A stretch of DNA of 6,899 bases from an uncultured Collinsella sp. GTDB lineage: Bacteria > Actinomycetota > Coriobacteriia > Coriobacteriales > Coriobacteriaceae. Made by a program: the position numbers and the translations under genes. The notes beneath the pieces were generated by a model, which worked only from the letters and a program-made list of their open reading frames with translations, was not told the DNA's origin and searched no databases. Location of the stretch: assembly GCA_905197665.1 (NCBI GenBank), contig CAJJZP010000035.1, positions 1 through 6,899 on the forward strand, in the 5' to 3' direction. Of this stretch, positions 4,629-6,899 are shown piece by piece (within the stretch, counting starts at the first letter, position 1; every line of letters starts with the position of its first letter).

Positions 4629-6899
4629 CGATTACGCGCTGGTGGTGGCGCTCGATACTTCGACCGATATGCTTGCCTGCGCGGCAAGCTGGATTGATAG
4701 ACAGACGGGCGAGGCGAAGCTGGTGAGTGGCGACCATATGTGCCGTCGCCATGCCAATGTGGAGCTCGTGAATACTGTCGACAGCGTGCTTGCTCGGGCT
4801 GGCATGGACCGTGCTGACGTGGGCAGTTACGTCGTCGGTCGCGGTCCTGGTTCGTTTACCGGTGTGCGTATCGGCATTTCCACCGCCAAGGGCTTGGCGC
4901 GCGGTGCCAACGTGCCGCTGTTGGGCGTGTCGACGCTCGATGCCTGCGCATGGACCGCGTGGAAGGCTGGCGTGCGTGGCAAGCTCGGCATTCTGGCCGA
5001 TGCCATGCGCGGCGAGGTGTATCCGGCTTTGTATGTGCTGAGCGACGAGGGCCCCGAGCGTCAGTTTGAGCGCGAGCACGTGGTCAAGGCTGCCGTGGCG
5101 CTTGATGAGTGGCGTCAAGCCGCGGACTGGGACCAGGTTCAGCTGACTGGCGACGGTCTCGTGCGCTATGGCAAGCTGCTGGGCGAGGATGAGGACGCTC
5201 GCTGCGTAGAGCGCGACTTGTGGTGGCCTTCGGGCGAGGGCCTCCTCCTTGCGCATGCCGCGGGTGACGGCGACCCGGCCCGCGTCCTGCCGATCTATAC
5301 GCGCCTTTCTGACGCCGAGGAAAACGAGCGCAAACGCCTCGGTCTTGCCGAGAGCGCGCAGAGCGAAATTACGGGCGTCGCCGATGAGCTCGCCGGTCGC
5401 CATCTGCAATTCCGCCCCATGGGTGCGGCGGACGCCGAGGGTGCGAGTGCGCTGGAGGCCGCCTGCTTTGAAGGCGCTGGGCACGAGGCGTGGACGCCGG
5501 GCATGTTCTTGTCCGAGCTGGGCGAGGATGTTGCGGCGCCGCGCAGCTGGTGGGTGGCGCACGACGACGGTCAGCTGCTGGGGCTTGCCGGTGGCATGGT
5601 CGTAGACGGTGACGTGCAGATTTTGGATGTTGCCGTCGACCCGAAGCATCGCCGCGAGGGTATTGCCCGCAAGCTGCTGTCGCATGTGAGCTACGATGCC
5701 CAGATGCTCGGCTGTACGACCGCCTCGCTCGAGGTTGAGGATGGCAACGAGGGCGCTATTGCGCTCTATGTCTCCCTGGGCTTTACCGAGGCGGGCTGTC
5801 GCCGCGGTTACTACGGTGTTGGCAAGGACGCCATCGTCATGACGGCGCCGCTGCCCTTGGTGCTCCCGGTCGACAACGCTTCGCCCGAGCCGACGGCGGC
5901 TGAGCAGCGTGTATGGCCGCTACCTGCACCCGAGCGCACCGTTGAGGAGCGTGCCGAAATTGAGCGCCGTCGCCTGGTGCTTGCCATCGAGAGTTCGTGC
6001 GATGAGACGGCTGTGGCGATTATCGATGCGGACGGTAATATGCTGGCCAATCAGGTTTCGACGCAGATCGATTTTCATGCCCGTTTTGGCGGCGTAGTGC
6101 CCGAGATCGCTTCGCGCAAGCACGTTGAGGTTATCGTGAGCGTCGTGGACGCGGCGCTCGAGGATGCCGCGGCATCGCTTGGTCTTGAGGGCGGAGCCAT
6201 CGCGCCGAGCGAACTCGCCGCTGTTGGCGTGACACAGGGTCCGGGCCTGGTGGGTGCTCTGGTGGTGGGCGTCGCCTTCGCCAAGGGCTTTGCCTATGCC
6301 GCCGGTAAACCGCTCGTGTGCGTCAACCATCTGGAAGGTCATCTGTTCGCCAACCTGCTGGCGCAGCCCGATCTCAAGCCGCCGTTTATCTTCACGCTCG
6401 TCTCGGGCGGTCATACCATGCTTGTTCACGTCAAGGCGTGGGGTGACTACGAGGTGCTCGGCGAGACGCTCGACGACGCCGTGGGTGAGGCCTTCGACAA
6501 GGTGGCTAAGGCGCTGGGTCTGGGCTATCCCGGCGGCCCCATCATCTCCAAGCTGGCCGAGACGGGCAATCCCCGCGCGATTGACTTCCCCCGCGCGCTC
6601 AATAGTAGGGGAGACTATCGATTCTCGCTTTCGGGCCTTAAGACGGCCGTGACGCTCTACATTGAGCAGGAGACCAAAGCCGGGCGTACGATTCATCTGC
6701 CCGACCTGGCGGCTTCGTTTGAGGCCGCGGTCTTTGACGTTCAGTACAAGAAGGCCAAGAACGCGCTGCATGCCACCGGATGCAAGGAGTACTGCATCGG
6801 CGGCGGCGTTTCGGCTAATCCGCATCTGCGCGAGATGATGATCAAGAAGCTCGGGCGCCAGGGCATCCGCGTGACGGTGCCGCCTCTCTCGGCATGCAC
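4615..6899 (+). CDS. TsaB-RimI-TsaD fusion protein, 3' end outside window
   Basis: One uninterrupted frame of 761 complete codons joins three usually separate proteins. Residues 1-237 are TsaB, the partner subunit of the t6A complex, with VVALDTST (10-17), GRGPGSFTGVRIG (75-87) and PIYTR (226-230) near its end. Residues about 264-414 are RimI, the N-acetyltransferase for ribosomal protein S18: acetyl-CoA loop RREGIA (346-351), LEVEDGN (372-378) and LYVSLGF (384-390), with Glu373 and Tyr385 matching the catalytic Glu103 and Tyr115 of Salmonella RimI. A proline- and charge-rich linker (about 415-452) leads to TsaD, the threonylcarbamoyl transferase: ESSCDET (459-465), GGVVPEIASRKHVE, metal-binding NHLEGH with His572 and His576, VSGGH (596-600), DAVGEAFDK, SGLKT and GGGVSAN (729-735). 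The window stops at PPLSAC, just before the expected TDN with the third metal ligand; roughly 40 residues should remain. The start at 4615 puts TsaB in its normal register, though the ribosome binding site is weak (AAGG at 4602-4605), and the gene overlaps tsaE by 14 bases. No ribosome binding site precedes the RimI or TsaD parts. Confidence 0.95.
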   Translation, partial: MSLHNDYALVVALDTSTDMLACAASWIDRQTGEAKLVSGDHMCRRHANVELVNTVDSVLARAGMDRADVGSYVVGRGPGSFTGVRIGISTAKGLARGANVPLLGVSTLDACAWTAWKAGVRGKLGILADAMRGEVYPALYVLSDEGPERQFEREHVVKAAVALDEWRQAADWDQVQLTGDGLVRYGKLLGEDEDARCVERDLWWPSGEGLLLAHAAGDGDPARVLPIYTRLSDAEENERKRLGLAESAQSEITGVADELAGRHLQFRPMGAADAEGASALEAACFEGAGHEAWTPGMFLSELGEDVAAPRSWWVAHDDGQLLGLAGGMVVDGDVQILDVAVDPKHRREGIARKLLSHVSYDAQMLGCTTASLEVEDGNEGAIALYVSLGFTEAGCRRGYYGVGKDAIVMTAPLPLVLPVDNASPEPTAAEQRVWPLPAPERTVEERAEIERRRLVLAIESSCDETAVAIIDADGNMLANQVSTQIDFHARFGGVVPEIASRKHVEVIVSVVDAALEDAAASLGLEGGAIAPSELAAVGVTQGPGLVGALVVGVAFAKGFAYAAGKPLVCVNHLEGHLFANLLAQPDLKPPFIFTLVSGGHTMLVHVKAWGDYEVLGETLDDAVGEAFDKVAKALGLGYPGGPIISKLAETGNPRAIDFPRALNSRGDYRFSLSGLKTAVTLYIEQETKAGRTIHLPDLAASFEAAVFDVQYKKAKNALHATGCKEYCIGGGVSANPHLREMMIKKLGRQGIRVTVPPLSAC

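Noticed and set aside
5419..5421. Possible independent start for RimI at ATG 5419, and for TsaD at GTG 5977
   Set aside because: Neither has a purine-rich ribosome binding site upstream, and the first would cut into the start of the RimI fold.
4513..5685. Long open frame of 390 codons on the minus strand opposite tsaE and the TsaB/RimI part
   Set aside because: The predicted protein is rich in His, Arg, Ala and Gln with no family motifs, and the + strand carries unmistakable TsaB and RimI motifs. It is an antisense by-product of codon bias.
6602..6618. SD-like AGGGGAG in the loop of a small stem inside the TsaD part, with unusual AGG and GGA codons
   Set aside because: No start codon follows at suitable spacing and the frame continues with conserved TsaD residues; internal initiation is not supported.
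5920..6825. Open frame of 301 codons on the minus strand opposite the TsaD part
   Set aside because: It has the same low-information composition, no recognisable domain, and lies fully opposite conserved TsaD coding sequence.

Overview
This window is a compact, one-directional run of housekeeping genes, all on the + strand. It most likely comes from a moderately GC-rich actinobacterium of the class Coriobacteriia, with Collinsella or a close relative as best guess. That guess rests on three things: the gene order nnr - alr - tsaE - tsaB - rimI - tsaD, which resembles the actinobacterial order known from Mycobacterium; strong AGGAG-type ribosome binding sites; and the fusion of the last three genes into one reading frame. 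The genus is an inference, not something the sequence proves.

Layout. Positions 1-36 are the unidentified tail of whatever lies upstream. A near-perfect Rho-independent terminator follows (37-68). A promoter (-35 at 117-122, -10 at 141-146) then starts a tightly packed operon. acpS (176-715) makes the 4'-phosphopantetheinyl transferase that activates acyl carrier protein. nnr (716-2332) makes a bifunctional NAD(P)H-hydrate repair enzyme. alr (2335-3480) makes alanine racemase. A family 4 uracil-DNA glycosylase (3489-4109) carries four cysteines for an iron-sulfur cluster. tsaE (4122-4628) makes the ATPase of tRNA t6A synthesis. The last gene (4615 to beyond 6899) encodes a single polypeptide with TsaB, RimI and TsaD domains in that order, cut off by the window edge just before the end of TsaD. 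Gaps between genes are 0, 2, 8 and 12 nt, and the last pair overlaps by 14 nt, so one transcript with coupled translation is likely.

How the genes work together. TsaE, TsaB and TsaD form the complex that transfers threonylcarbamoyl onto A37 of ANN-decoding tRNAs; TsaC, which makes the substrate, is not in the window. RimI acetylates the N-terminus of ribosomal protein S18. Alr supplies D-alanine for peptidoglycan, AcpS activates acyl carrier protein for lipid synthesis, Nnr repairs damaged NAD(P)H, and the glycosylase removes uracil from DNA. The theme is basic growth and upkeep rather than a single pathway.

I see no mobile element, CRISPR array, tRNA, rRNA or phage gene, and no clearly new defence or accessory system. 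The points most worth a second look are the TsaB-RimI-TsaD triple fusion, a roughly 50-residue C-terminal extension on AcpS, an alanine where many alanine racemases have a carbamylated lysine, a perfect palindrome inside the operon promoter, and perfect hairpins inside nnr and the glycosylase gene.
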